Assembly: GCA_023807065.1 (NCBI GenBank)
Contig: JAJJLU010003524.1
Span: 1-60,014 of the forward strand
Direction of reading: 5' to 3'
Length of the DNA: 60,014 bases
Origin: Isotricha intestinalis
Taxonomy: Eukaryota; Ciliophora; Litostomatea; Vestibuliferida; Isotrichidae
Shown: piece after piece, positions 47,691-57,346 of the stretch
Layout of the letters: each line of letters begins with the position of its first letter
Position numbering within the stretch: the first letter of the stretch is position 1
The notes under the pieces: generated by a model
Databases searched by the model: none
Told to the model about the DNA's origin: nothing
Seen by the model: the letters and a program-made list of their open reading frames with translations, nothing else
Position numbers and translations under genes: made by a program

Positions 47691-49486
47691 TTAATCAATT
47701 CACTGTCTGAGTATGTCAATTTGACCCACTCTAATTTTTTATTTTTTTTATAGATATTTAAATTTTGTATTTATATTAATTATTATAAATATATTATTTT
47801 ATTAAATTATTTATTTTATATCTATTATTTCTATGGAGGTCATAACATGAAATTAAGCAAACATTTATCCCTCAAGTTTCACAAATATAGGATATTTTTT
47901 TATCATTTCTATTATTAAGGAAAACACATCTTTTTCTTTCATTTATTTTGACTAATTTACAATCTTTATAATTTTTTTCTTTTTTAGGTTTATCATTTTT
48001 AATTGTTAAATAATCAGATACTAATTCCTTTGATAACAGCCTTCTAAATTTCAAATTTGTTATTTTAGGATTTAATTCTTTCTTATATAAAATATAAGAA
48101 TTATTGATTGAAATTTCAATGAAGTGAAAAAATATTTTCATATACCATTTAAAATATTTAGATTTATGGTCGAAATTATAATAATTACTAAATTGATCAA
48201 ATTTATCAACTCCTCCCATATTTTCTATATATTCTTTTATAACATAAGGTAAAGTAAATTCATTATCTTCATATTTAATTATATTTTTAGAAATATTCAA
48301 ATCTTTACTATCATCTTTTATCTTTATTTTTTCCTTTTTTGTTGAAATAATTTTGAAAATTTGTTAAAATAAAACCATCTTTTTTATCTTTCCAAACAGT
48401 AAGTTGTAATTGTTCCTTATTTTTATAAAATTTATGTTCTCTTTTATTTAATAATTTTATATCATTTGAATTTCATCATTTTTCCATATTCTATTTTTTA
48501 AAATAGTACCTATTGCATAAATATTAAATTTTTTAATATTTATTAAGGCATTTATTGAAGTATAATATCGGTCAATATATAAACAATAATTTTCCCCTTC
48601 ATAATTCATACATAACTTGCATATTATATTTGATAAATTATTATTTTCATTTTTTCCTGTATATAATAACCAATTTAAAATAAATCCAGTTTTTGATTCA
48701 GATAACATATATATTTTCAATCCTTTTCTTGTAGCCTTTTGAGGAATAAAAACTTTAAAATTACATCTTCCGGTATATTATGCATTCATCCAGACTAAGT
48801 GCTCTTTCTGGAAGATATATATTTTGTGAATTTTTAATTATTTCATCATATAATATTTGTATTTTTTCATATTTAGTTGGATTTGCTTTATTTGTAAAAT
48901 ATATATATTTATAAATATAAGAAAATTGTGAATATGTCATTATATCAGATATTCCAGGTGTACAAAAAATGCTATCATCATTCCAATAATCTTCAATTAC
49001 ATTCTTATGTATTATGCCCATAGCAATTATTATTCCGATAAATGCTTTTAAATCAAACATATTTATATTTTTCCATATTCTTTTTTTTTGTTTTTTGCTT
49101 TACTTTTAGAAAATTTATTATTAGCATATATATATATTCAATTATTTTATTTAGTAAATCATTTGTAAAAAATAAACAAAAAAAAATCAACAGGAAAATT
49201 TAAATTTTTTTTATTTAAATTTATTATTTATAATAGAATTTTTAATTCTATTATCCAATATTCCTTCATTTATTTCTTCCCAATTATTGCCAAAAGATTC
49301 AATATGATATTGCTCTTCTTGGAGAGATTCTTCTTTATTTGATTCAAAATCAAAATCTCAAAGTGTAAAAGAAGAATCAAAATTTTCTTCATCTTTAATA
49401 TCTTCCATTTATTTATTATTTTAAATTTAAAATATATAAAATAATATATAAAATTTGAAAAAAAAAGCCGACAGTGAATTAGTTAA
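47691..49486 (-). mobile_element. Decayed piggyBac element with candidate TIRs and TTAA target site
   Basis: Element body 47695-49482 (1788 bp), flanked by TTAA at 47691-47694 and 49483-49486. The left end reads TCAATTCACTGTCTGAG and the right end, on the other strand, CTAATTCACTGTCGGCT: an 11-bp perfect inverted match (AATTCACTGTC) placed the same distance from TTAA at both ends. PiggyBac elements insert at TTAA and duplicate it. The ends do not start with the CCC common in the family, and TTAA is frequent in AT-rich DNA, so boundaries are likely, not proven. The only gene is a broken transposase on the minus strand. Confidence 0.75.
47833..49408 (-). pseudogene. PiggyBac transposase, broken
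   Basis: Fragments in order: an acidic N-terminus from the ATG at 49408 with an in-frame TGA; RIWKNINMFDLKAFIGI to SLDECIIY (ends at 48761); GRCNFKVFIPQKATRKGLKI to the stop at 48457; REHKFYKNKEQLQLTVWKDK; and NMGGVDKFDQFSNYYNF to SYICET (stop at 47872). The three catalytic Asp positions of piggyBac are present in three separate pieces (SLDE, YIDRYYTS, GGVDKFDQ). At least three frameshifts (near 48775, 48465 and 48320) and two TGAs break the gene. The C-terminal TGA replaces the second Cys of the Cys-rich finger: CET-stop-GINVCLISCYDLH fits CxxCx4Cx3Cx3H. It is non-functional as read. Confidence 0.87.
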
Positions 49487-49578
49487 TACATTGATTTAAA
49501 AATTGATTAAAAATAAATATTAAAATATAATATAATTTTCTCAAAAAAGAAAAAATCATAAAAAAAATTAAACCTTTC

Positions 49579-50637
49579 TTATAAAGCAGAATGATTATTT
49601 TGATTATCTAATAAATTACTTCTTTCTTTCCTAATATAATTTAACAACTTAATACATTGATTTCTTTCTAATTGATTATAAAATTCAATATTTCTATTAT
49701 TACAAGGAGGACAAAATGAATAATATGGACCATGAAATTTAATTAACTTCAAATATTTAATTTTAACAGGATCATTAATTTTAATTTTCTTATAAAAATT
49801 TTTAGAACCAACATTAATAGAATAATCATCTTCGTTTAATTTTTTTTGAAAAATTAAAGGTTTTTTTTCTCTTGTTGTTAAAGACGTTTTTGAAGGAATT
49901 AAATTAGTAAAAATTCCTTGTCTATAAAGTTCTTTTCTTTTTTCTGGTTTTAATTTATATATATCTGAAAAAGGATTTATTATTTTATTTGGTGTTTCAC
50001 TTTTATATTTTCTTTCTAAATTTCTTATTAAACTTTTTTCATTAGAATTATTTATTTCTAATTCTTGATTTTCTTTTAATTTATAATTTATTTTAAATTC
50101 TTCTAAAATTTCTTTTATATCTTTTTCACAAGATTCATTTTTTTTATATTTATTTTTAAATATATTTTTATTTGAAATATCTGATTCTTCATTTATAATT
50201 TCAGGTTTTCTTTTATATAATAAATTTTTATATAATTCTTTTTTAGATTTTATATTTTTTTGACTAAAATTTTTTTTTAAGTATTTATTTTCATTTTCAT
50301 TAAAATTATTTTCTATTTGTCTTCCTCTTCCTAAATAACTTAAAAATTTCTTATCTTTAATAATTAATTTCATTATTTGACTATGAAAATCTAATTTACT
50401 TTTCCAAACATCAGGAATTGATTTATTTGTATAAACCATTTCTCTAATTACATTTAATTTTTTATTTGATAGATTATTTTTATTTGATTTTAATTTTGTT
50501 TCTGTTCTTTCAATTTCATCATAAAAGCCTTTATTTAAATTCTCGAAATCATTTCCACTTCCTTTTATTTTTTGCGTTTTCTCTTTATTATTTATATTAA
50601 AAGCATATTTTCTTGCTAATTCTTTTTCTGATCTCAT
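49579..50637 (-). CDS. Hypothetical Lys/Asn-rich protein, 352 aa
   Basis: Unrecognised. ATG at 50637 (MRSEKELARKYAFNINNKEK), TAA stop. Mostly basic and probably helical or disordered. Two stretches look conserved: DVWKSKLDFHSQIMKLIIKD with KKFLSYLGRGRQI (about 75-110) and the C-terminal KFHGPYYSFCPPCNNRNIEF (about 308-327) followed by LLNYIRKER. The CPPC pair is a candidate metal or redox site but stands alone. It shares a 58-bp 5' region with the divergent coiled-coil gene. Confidence 0.72.
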   Translation of the reverse strand: MRSEKELARKYAFNINNKEKTQKIKGSGNDFENLNKGFYDEIERTETKLKSNKNNLSNKKLNVIREMVYTNKSIPDVWKSKLDFHSQIMKLIIKDKKFLSYLGRGRQIENNFNENENKYLKKNFSQKNIKSKKELYKNLLYKRKPEIINEESDISNKNIFKNKYKKNESCEKDIKEILEEFKINYKLKENQELEINNSNEKSLIRNLERKYKSETPNKIINPFSDIYKLKPEKRKELYRQGIFTNLIPSKTSLTTREKKPLIFQKKLNEDDYSINVGSKNFYKKIKINDPVKIKYLKLIKFHGPYYSFCPPCNNRNIEFYNQLERNQCIKLLNYIRKERSNLLDNQNNHSAL

Positions 50638-50695
50638 TTTTTTATTGTGTTTTTTTAAATTATTATTTTTATTCTTATTAAAATATTTATTAAAA
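50638..50695. promoter_or_regulatory. 58-bp divergent 5' region
   Basis: The ATG at 50637 (minus) and the ATG at 50696 (plus) are only 58 bp apart, so this segment must hold both 5' leaders and probably a bidirectional promoter. It is T-rich on the plus strand. No defined motif is seen. Confidence 0.45.
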
Positions 50696-51706
50696 ATGTT
50701 AAAAGAAATTAGAAATTATAATTATTCTAATAAATTACAGAAAAAAATAAAGAAAAATAATTCCATTGAAGTTAATAACAAAGATTTTAATCCTTTAATT
50801 CATTTTTTAGAAGAATGTTATAAAAAAAATGAAAAAAATATTAGTGATAATAATATTATGAATAATATATCTACAAATTCAATGAGTAGTTCCATAAATA
50901 ATATAAACCAAATAAATTCGTTAAAATCTTATAAAAAAAATTCAAATTATCTTTTTTTTGAGAAGAAAAAATTATTAAGAAAAATATATGAACAAAAAAA
51001 AAAAGAAAAAAATAAATTAAGACAAAATCATTCAATGGAAAATAATGACAACAATTATTTATTACTAAATTTAAATCCAAATAATAATATATCATTTTAT
51101 AATATAAAAGAAAAATCAAAAATATCAAATTTTATGTCAACAGAATATTTAGATAATATGAAAATAATATTTAAAGATCTTAAAAAAGAAACTTTTGAAA
51201 AATATGATAATTCAATAAAAGAAAAAAAGAAAAGAAAAGAAAATTTAAAAAAATCTGTTTCCAATTTAAAAAGAGAAATATCATCTTTTAATAATAGTAA
51301 AAAAAATTTAATAAAACAAAATAAAAAAATAGAAAATGAAATTAAAATAATTAAATCTGCTTCAATGAGAATTAAAAATAATAATTATTTAATAAATAAA
51401 CAACAACAAAATATTCAAATAAATAATAATGATGAATTAAAAATAACTAAAGAAAATACAAATAAAATCCAAGAAGAAATTTATAAAGAAGAAAATGAAA
51501 TTAAGAAAATTCAAAATAATATTAAAAAAATAAATAAAAAAATAAATGATAAAAAAACAGAAATTAAAAGTTTAAAAGATGCAATTCAAATTATAAAAAA
51601 TCATTCTTGTAAAATTCATTTAAAATTAGAACATCTTGAAAAAAATAATCAAGAAGTATTATATAATATAGGAAAAATATATCAAAAAGAATTATCAAAA
51701 AAATAA
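50696..51706 (+). CDS. Coiled-coil protein, about 336 aa
   Basis: Start placed at the ATG at 50696 (MLKEIRNYNYSNK); the frame is open upstream but without ATG. Residues 1-130 are Asn/Ser-rich; about 145-330 form a long coiled coil (LKKSVSNLKREISSFNNSKK, ITKENTNKIQEEIYKEENEI, KIQNNIKKINKKINDKKTEI, LKLEHLEKNNQEVLYNIGKI). No motor, membrane or catalytic motif. Composition and length fit an axonemal, basal-body or other cytoskeletal coiled-coil protein, but the sequence does not say which. Confidence 0.75.
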   Translation: MLKEIRNYNYSNKLQKKIKKNNSIEVNNKDFNPLIHFLEECYKKNEKNISDNNIMNNISTNSMSSSINNINQINSLKSYKKNSNYLFFEKKKLLRKIYEQKKKEKNKLRQNHSMENNDNNYLLLNLNPNNNISFYNIKEKSKISNFMSTEYLDNMKIIFKDLKKETFEKYDNSIKEKKKRKENLKKSVSNLKREISSFNNSKKNLIKQNKKIENEIKIIKSASMRIKNNNYLINKQQQNIQINNNDELKITKENTNKIQEEIYKEENEIKKIQNNIKKINKKINDKKTEIKSLKDAIQIIKNHSCKIHLKLEHLEKNNQEVLYNIGKIYQKELSKK

Positions 51707-51810
51707 AATAATTTTTTTAAAAAAAACAAAAAATAAAATAAAGTAAATTATAATATATTTAAACACAAAAGAAAGTAAATAAAATAATATTATTAAAACT
51801 TATTAATCTA

Positions 51811-52413
51811 TTATTCAATATTTAATCCAATATCTTCAACATCAATAACTTTTTCATTTTTTAATAAATTATCTTTTTCTCCTTTTTTATCTTCTTCATT
51901 TCTTAAATAATCAAAAACATTTTTAATTTTTCTAGAAGCAATAATATATTCTAAATGACAAAGAGCTAAATAAAATTTTTTAGTATCTTCAAAAGGAAAA
52001 ATTGAATTAGCATCTTCATATTTATTTTTATCATATTTAAATTCATATTTTTTAGTTTGTATTTCTCTTCTTAAAGTACTTAACCATCTATCTGTATCTA
52101 CTCTTGAAGTAGTTTTAATTTTAAATTCAATTATTTTTTCTTTTTCAATTTCATAATATATTGAAATCATAAAAACATCATATTTATTTATTTGTCTTTT
52201 ATTAATTGCTAAAACTGATTTTTTAGGAATTAATAAAAAAATTTTTTTTTTATCTTGATTTGTATAAAATATTAAATTATCTTTTGTTAATACAAAATAT
52301 AAATGAATTAGTTTTGAACAACAAAAACAATATTTTATTAAATGACGGAAATCTGCTTCTATTATAGGAATTTCTGAATTTGTTGTTTTTAATTTGTCCA
52401 TATCATTACTCAT
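51811..52413 (-). CDS. PH-like domain protein, 200 aa
   Basis: ATG at 52413 (MSNDMDKLKTTNSEIPII), TAA stop. About residues 18-120 fit a pleckstrin-homology fold: ADFRHLIKYCFCCSKLIHLY, FVLTKDNLIFYTNQDKKKIF, LIPKKSVLAINKRQ, IEFKIKTTSRVDTDRWLSTL RREI, where the final amphipathic helix has the invariant Trp. No further domain; the rest is a charged tail. PH domains bind phosphoinositides or proteins at membranes; whether this one has the basic K/R site in the first loop is not clear. Divergent from the gene at 52501 with 87 bp between the two ATGs. Confidence 0.75.
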   Translation of the reverse strand: MSNDMDKLKTTNSEIPIIEADFRHLIKYCFCCSKLIHLYFVLTKDNLIFYTNQDKKKIFLLIPKKSVLAINKRQINKYDVFMISIYYEIEKEKIIEFKIKTTSRVDTDRWLSTLRREIQTKKYEFKYDKNKYEDANSIFPFEDTKKFYLALCHLEYIIASRKIKNVFDYLRNEEDKKGEKDNLLKNEKVIDVEDIGLNIE

Positions 52414-52500
52414 TTTTATTAATTGTTTTTAAATTTGTTTTTTCTTTTTTTGATAATTTAATAGTTTTTTCCTTAATTTAATAATCAAATTAAACAATAA

Positions 52501-53289
52501 ATGAATTCTAATTATGATAATATTAAAGATAGTAAAGAAAAAAATGAAGAAAATGATGAAATTAATCTTGAAAAAGAAACAATTAAAAGAGTAAAAATTT
52601 ATATAATATTAAATGGGTGGTCTCATAATTATATAGAAAATGATAGTCAAACTTATTTTTATTTAAAAAATTTAGATGAAGAATATTTAGATAAAAAATT
52701 TATTAAAAGTATTGGAAAAATAAAAAACCATTATTATGAAATTTTAAGAAGATTTGGATTATTTTATTATGATAGAAAGATAATCAAATTTATATATAAG
52801 TATTTAGTAATTGATAAAAAAATTACATTTGAAGAAATTTGTGAATTAAAAAATTTAATGAAAGAAGAATTTAAAAAAATTATTATCAATGAAGTTCCTC
52901 CTTTAAAAGATTTTATTGATGATGGATTAATTGAATTTTTAAGGAAAAAAGAATATTTTCAAGGTCACTTTTCTGAATTATTAGATTATATTTATGAGTT
53001 TTTAACAGAAAAACCTATTTATCTTGAAGAATATTATAAAGATAAAACAAAATTTAATATAATGATTAATACAAGACAAAAATATAATCAAATTTTTAAT
53101 GAATTATTAATGCAAGAACAATCGAATAAAAAAAAAAATAATTTTTTCAATAAATTATGTTTTTGGATTAAAAATTATTTTGAACAAGATGAAAAAGAAA
53201 AATATTTAGATTTCGATTTCACTATTCAAGAAAGACAATTAACAGAAGAAAATAAATCATTAATGAATACAAATATTAGTTTTTTATAG
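52501..53289 (+). CDS. Hypothetical protein, 262 aa
   Basis: Unrecognised. ATG at 52501, TAG stop. A charged N-terminus (to about 30) precedes a Tyr/Phe/Leu-rich, probably all-helical core (about 31-200): VKIYIILNGWSHNYIENDSQ, GKIKNHYYEILRRFGLFYYD, KKITFEEICELKNLMKEEFK, FQGHFSELLDYIYEFLTEKP. Low in Asn repeats compared with its neighbours, which suggests a folded domain. No membrane span or catalytic motif recognised. Divergent with the PH-domain gene. Confidence 0.7.
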   Translation: MNSNYDNIKDSKEKNEENDEINLEKETIKRVKIYIILNGWSHNYIENDSQTYFYLKNLDEEYLDKKFIKSIGKIKNHYYEILRRFGLFYYDRKIIKFIYKYLVIDKKITFEEICELKNLMKEEFKKIIINEVPPLKDFIDDGLIEFLRKKEYFQGHFSELLDYIYEFLTEKPIYLEEYYKDKTKFNIMINTRQKYNQIFNELLMQEQSNKKKNNFFNKLCFWIKNYFEQDEKEKYLDFDFTIQERQLTEENKSLMNTNISFL

Positions 53290-54215
53290 ATTTTTTAAAT
53301 TTAATCATCAATTATTATTAAAGTTATAAAAAATCTTTAAATACTAATTGAATCATCTCACAAAAGTAAAATATAAATAATCTTATTAAATATCTATTTA
53401 AAAACAATGTTTATGTATATTATATTTATTTATTGTTTTAAATCTTTTAAATTAGAATAATTTTTCATTTTACTTTAATGGAATTCTTTTTTTTATATAA
53501 TTTTTTCTTTTAATATTCCCATTTTTTGTATTCCATTAATATTTTTTGATATAAAAAATAATATATAATAAACAATTATATTAAAGAAATATAAAATTCT
53601 TAATTTTCCTCAATCTAGATTTTCATCTTGAATCATATTATAAATAAGAATATGAGTATTAAAGTCATAATGAAGTAAAATAAAACTATAAATAAAAACC
53701 ATTTAACAATGAAATTAAAATAGAAGAATAACATATTGAGACACAAAACTCAAATAATTTGATGATTAGTTATTTTATGATATCTTTAATTATTAAACTG
53801 AAAAGAAAGAGGAATAATATTAAAAAAATTAAAATGCTAATAAAAAAAAAATAATGAAATAACATCATAAATTTTATTATAATCATAGTAAACAAAGTAA
53901 ATATTACTATCTAAAGAAATAGAATCTAAAAACTGATTTCAGAACATTAAATGAAATAACTTAATATTTGTCTTTTATATTTAAAATTTCCATTATTCTA
54001 ATTATATTATTCTCTTATTTTTTAAAATTCACTGTAATAAGATTATTTTATTTTTTTTAATTTTTAAATTATTTTTTGAATAACAAATATTTAAATTATT
54101 GTTTGAATAATTTTTCAATAAAGCTCTAACAATATTTTCCGTTTATTAATTTAAAAAAAAATAATATTATTTATAAAAAAATAAAATACAATACTAAAAT
54201 AAAAAACTATTTAAA
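53290..54215. other. 930-bp gap, nothing firmly recognised
   Basis: Between the convergent hypothetical and K+ channel genes. A plus frame near 53730-53850 stays open for about 40 codons (HIETQNSNNLMISYFMISLI) without start or homology that I recognise. Otherwise A/T-rich sequence. Confidence 0.4.
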
Positions 54216-56264
54216 TTACAATTCCAAATCTTCATCACTTTCCATAATTGAATGATTCGACAAATTAGAAGAAATTCCTTCATTTTCTTTAATATCTTCT
54301 TCATTTTCAAAATCATATTTTTTTTTATTATTGTGAAAATATTCAATTTCTTCAATAAAAGTAGCATTTAAATCATAAATTTCGTCGATAGAGAATAAGT
54401 TTTTTAAATAAATTGATTTATTCAAAACTTTCATTAAATTCCATATTTGAATACAATTTTTAAGCATTTTTTGAGTAATTTCATTAGATTTATTTAAGAT
54501 TTCAAAAGAATCTTCTTGTTTATTTCCAAACTTTTGTTTAATAAAATGTTCAAATTCCATTTTTAAAGGATTTATTCTCATATTAACATTATTATTAATA
54601 TTATTTAAAATTGAATCTGTATCAGAATCTAATTTAATAGATTTAATTCTTTCTTTTTTAAAATTTTTAGCTAAAAATTTCATTTCAGTTAAAAGAAATA
54701 ATCTTTGACAAGAAGTTTCTTTTAAAAACTTTTTACTTAAGTAACAATATCTTAGAAATTTACCAATAAAAATAGAAGCATGTTTTTTTAAATCACTATT
54801 ATTACTTTTATGTTCAATAATATCATTATAAACAATTTTTTCAACATCATCGAAATTAATAGTAATATTTAAAAAAACAACTAATAAACTCATAATAAAA
54901 TTTCCAATAATACAAGCAAAAATTGCAATTATTCTTCCAAAATAAGTGGTAGGATAAATTTCTCCAAATCCAACAGTAGTCATTGTCATTAACATTAACC
55001 AAAGAGAATTATAAGCATTACTAAAATTTAACATAACATTAACAAAAGTATGATTTGTGTTATAATTTTCTTTACCTAAACTTCTCATTAATACTCCATT
55101 ATAATATTCAAATAATTGAGTTGATAAACCTGAGACTATCATTAGGAAAAAAATACTTATTATTAATGTTATATATGGGTAGTTTTTTAAATAGGCTTTT
55201 AAAGCAAAAGATTTTGTTGAACGTGTATTCATCCAGTTACATACTGTTGAGGCTCTAGGAGTTTGCCAATAGGAGAAAGATAGAAAAAAACGAAATACAT
55301 GATATATACGAAACATCATTAAAAAAGATATTATTGATGATATATTATAAGTTAATTTTATACTTTTTTTAGGCGCTATTATATTTGATATTTTTGAGTC
55401 AGTTATATTTGAATTTGTAGATAAAATATTTGAAGTGTTTATATTTGGATTATTTGATATGTTCAAGTTAAGTGGGTTTATTATATATGTATAATTATAA
55501 TCTACTAATAAAGAACCTTCTATTGTATAGGAAGTATCAATGAATGGAGGAGTGAATAATAAATTTATTAAAATTTCAAATATTAAATATGGTAATAAAC
55601 CTATTGAATGTATTGTATCATATTCTGCTATGGAACCAAGACTTATTTTATGTATTTTTAAAAGCAAATAATATCTTATTATTATTAATGTGACTAATAT
55701 AATATTAAAAGCTAAAGTGAAAAATCTGAGAATATTATTAAATTCAGAAACAATATATTTTTGAGTTAAAGGATTATAAGTTTCAACAATTTGATAATTA
55801 TCTAAGAATGATAATATGATTGTAATTATTGATATTAAACATAATGAAATATCTAATATTTTTATTTTTATAATATATTTAGAAAATTGTTTTTTTGCAA
55901 GAGAAGATACATCTAATAAATTTTTTAATTTTTTTGGTACTCTTAAATTACTTGTTAATTCATCAATATAATATTTTTCTTCATCAGAAAAACTTTGTAA
56001 AAAAGAAGATGAAGAATCAATTTTTTGAGTTGTTGAATTATTATTTAATAAATTTATTTTTCCTAATTCAAATATTGAATCATTTTTAATTTCTCGATTA
56101 AATTTACTTTTAATTGGATTTATACTATTTGTTTTTGAATTTACACTTATTGATTTTTCATTGTTTAATGGAGTAATTGAATTTATTGTTCTATCTGAGT
56201 TTGTTTTTAATGAATTAGTTATTTGGAGATTTGCTTTTTTTTTTTTTGGGTTTATTTCTTTCAT
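54216..56264 (-). CDS. SK-like (Ca2+-activated, small-conductance type) K+ channel
   Basis: 682 residues. A Ser/Asn/Lys-rich N-terminus (to about 110) precedes six membrane segments: IKILDISLCLISIITIILSF, LRFFTLAFNIILVTLIIIRY, LLPYLIFEILINLLFTPPF, SIISFLMMFRIYHVFRFFLS, ITLIISIFFLMIVSGLSTQL and, after the pore, GRIIAIFACIIGNFIMSLLV. The pore helix and filter read NSLWLMLMTMTTVGFGEIYP, that is GFGE in place of the common GYGD. S4 has few positive charges, as in SK channels. The C-terminal part after S6 is helical and could bind calmodulin as in SK channels, but I cannot define the site. A short extracellular insert between S3 and S4 has many Asn sites. Confidence 0.85.
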   Translation of the reverse strand: MKEINPKKKKANLQITNSLKTNSDRTINSITPLNNEKSISVNSKTNSINPIKSKFNREIKNDSIFELGKINLLNNNSTTQKIDSSSSFLQSFSDEEKYYIDELTSNLRVPKKLKNLLDVSSLAKKQFSKYIIKIKILDISLCLISIITIILSFLDNYQIVETYNPLTQKYIVSEFNNILRFFTLAFNIILVTLIIIRYYLLLKIHKISLGSIAEYDTIHSIGLLPYLIFEILINLLFTPPFIDTSYTIEGSLLVDYNYTYIINPLNLNISNNPNINTSNILSTNSNITDSKISNIIAPKKSIKLTYNISSIISFLMMFRIYHVFRFFLSFSYWQTPRASTVCNWMNTRSTKSFALKAYLKNYPYITLIISIFFLMIVSGLSTQLFEYYNGVLMRSLGKENYNTNHTFVNVMLNFSNAYNSLWLMLMTMTTVGFGEIYPTTYFGRIIAIFACIIGNFIMSLLVVFLNITINFDDVEKIVYNDIIEHKSNNSDLKKHASIFIGKFLRYCYLSKKFLKETSCQRLFLLTEMKFLAKNFKKERIKSIKLDSDTDSILNNINNNVNMRINPLKMEFEHFIKQKFGNKQEDSFEILNKSNEITQKMLKNCIQIWNLMKVLNKSIYLKNLFSIDEIYDLNATFIEEIEYFHNNKKKYDFENEEDIKENEGISSNLSNHSIMESDEDLEL

Positions 56265-56480
56265 TTATTTCAATTTTTTGTTTTTATTAGTTATTAAAAG
56301 TATTATTACTATTATAATTAGATAATTTAAAAATATTAAAATTAATTATCTATTTTCTATTTTAAACATTCAAAAAAAACTTTTCATAAAATAAAAAGAC
56401 ATTATTCAATAAAAAGATGAATTTTAAAATATTATAATCCAATACAAGGAATAGTTATTAATACCTTAAGAAAAAAAAGA

Positions 56481-57098
56481 TTAAAGAATAGAATTACCTT
56501 TTCCAGTTAAAATCTTCATTACACTTTTAGATTTTTTCATTCCAAAAATTGTATTCCAATTCTTATTATTCTTCTTTAGATTAATATACTTTTCCGAAGA
56601 ATTAGTATATAATTTAGGTAATTTAATTTTATTTTTTTTTCTTAAATTATCAAAATTAAAATCACTGTCTAAATTTTTTAATAATTTTTTATTAACTTTA
56701 AATTTATCAGATTGAATTATAGGATAAGCATAATTACAAAAACTTCCCCAAAATCTAATTGCTTTTTTTATTTTATCATACATTTTAGTATCATCTCCAA
56801 TTAATGAATTTTCAATTTCTCTTGGAAATTTTTTTTTTATTCTTTTATATTCTCCTAAAATTACATTATTTGTTTCTTTTATTTTAGATGGAATATCACA
56901 CCAATAATATTTATTTAATAAGGAATTTTCAAGAGCTCGATTGCTATTTATTTTTTGAAGTTTTTTATTTTTTGATATTCCTATAAATTTTATTTTGGGG
57001 ATTTCTTTGTTTGATGATATGTTTCTTTCTGTTTTATTTGATTGAAAAGAATTTAGGTTATAGGATTTTGTTGTTTTTGGAAAGTTAATTATATTCAT
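56481..57098 (-). CDS. Hypothetical basic protein, 205 aa
   Basis: Unrecognised. ATG at 57098 (MNIINFPKTTKSYNLNSF), TAA stop. Basic throughout. The middle (about 65-150) looks most ordered: KYYWCDIPSKIKETNNVILG, RIKKKFPREIENSLIGDDTK, IRFWGSFCNYAYPIIQSDKF. The C-terminus is again Lys/Asn-rich. No membrane span or enzyme motif. Confidence 0.68.
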   Translation of the reverse strand: MNIINFPKTTKSYNLNSFQSNKTERNISSNKEIPKIKFIGISKNKKLQKINSNRALENSLLNKYYWCDIPSKIKETNNVILGEYKRIKKKFPREIENSLIGDDTKMYDKIKKAIRFWGSFCNYAYPIIQSDKFKVNKKLLKNLDSDFNFDNLRKKNKIKLPKLYTNSSEKYINLKKNNKNWNTIFGMKKSKSVMKILTGKGNSIL

Positions 57099-57346
57099 TT
57101 TTTTTTTTATTGAAAAAAAATTTTTATGTTTTTTATAGTTTTTTTTTTAGGTTATGAGAAACTCATTTTTAAAGTTTAATATAAAAAATCCATTTAAGAA
57201 AATTAAAGATTATATTTATGAGAAATTAATTCTGATTAATTCTTTAATAGTGATTAAAATTATTGAAAAATAGAAATTTTATTAAATTATTTGAATTCAA
57301 TTTCAATTAAATTATAAAATTATTTATTTAAAATATAAAAAAAATA
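57099..57346. other. Short intergenic spacer
   Basis: About 250 bp between the RCC1-repeat gene's stop and the hypothetical protein's start on the same strand. T/A-rich, nothing recognised. Confidence 0.5.

Noticed and set aside
53730..53850. Open plus-strand frame of about 40 codons
   Set aside because: No start, no recognisable motif, and of a length expected by chance in a gap of this size.
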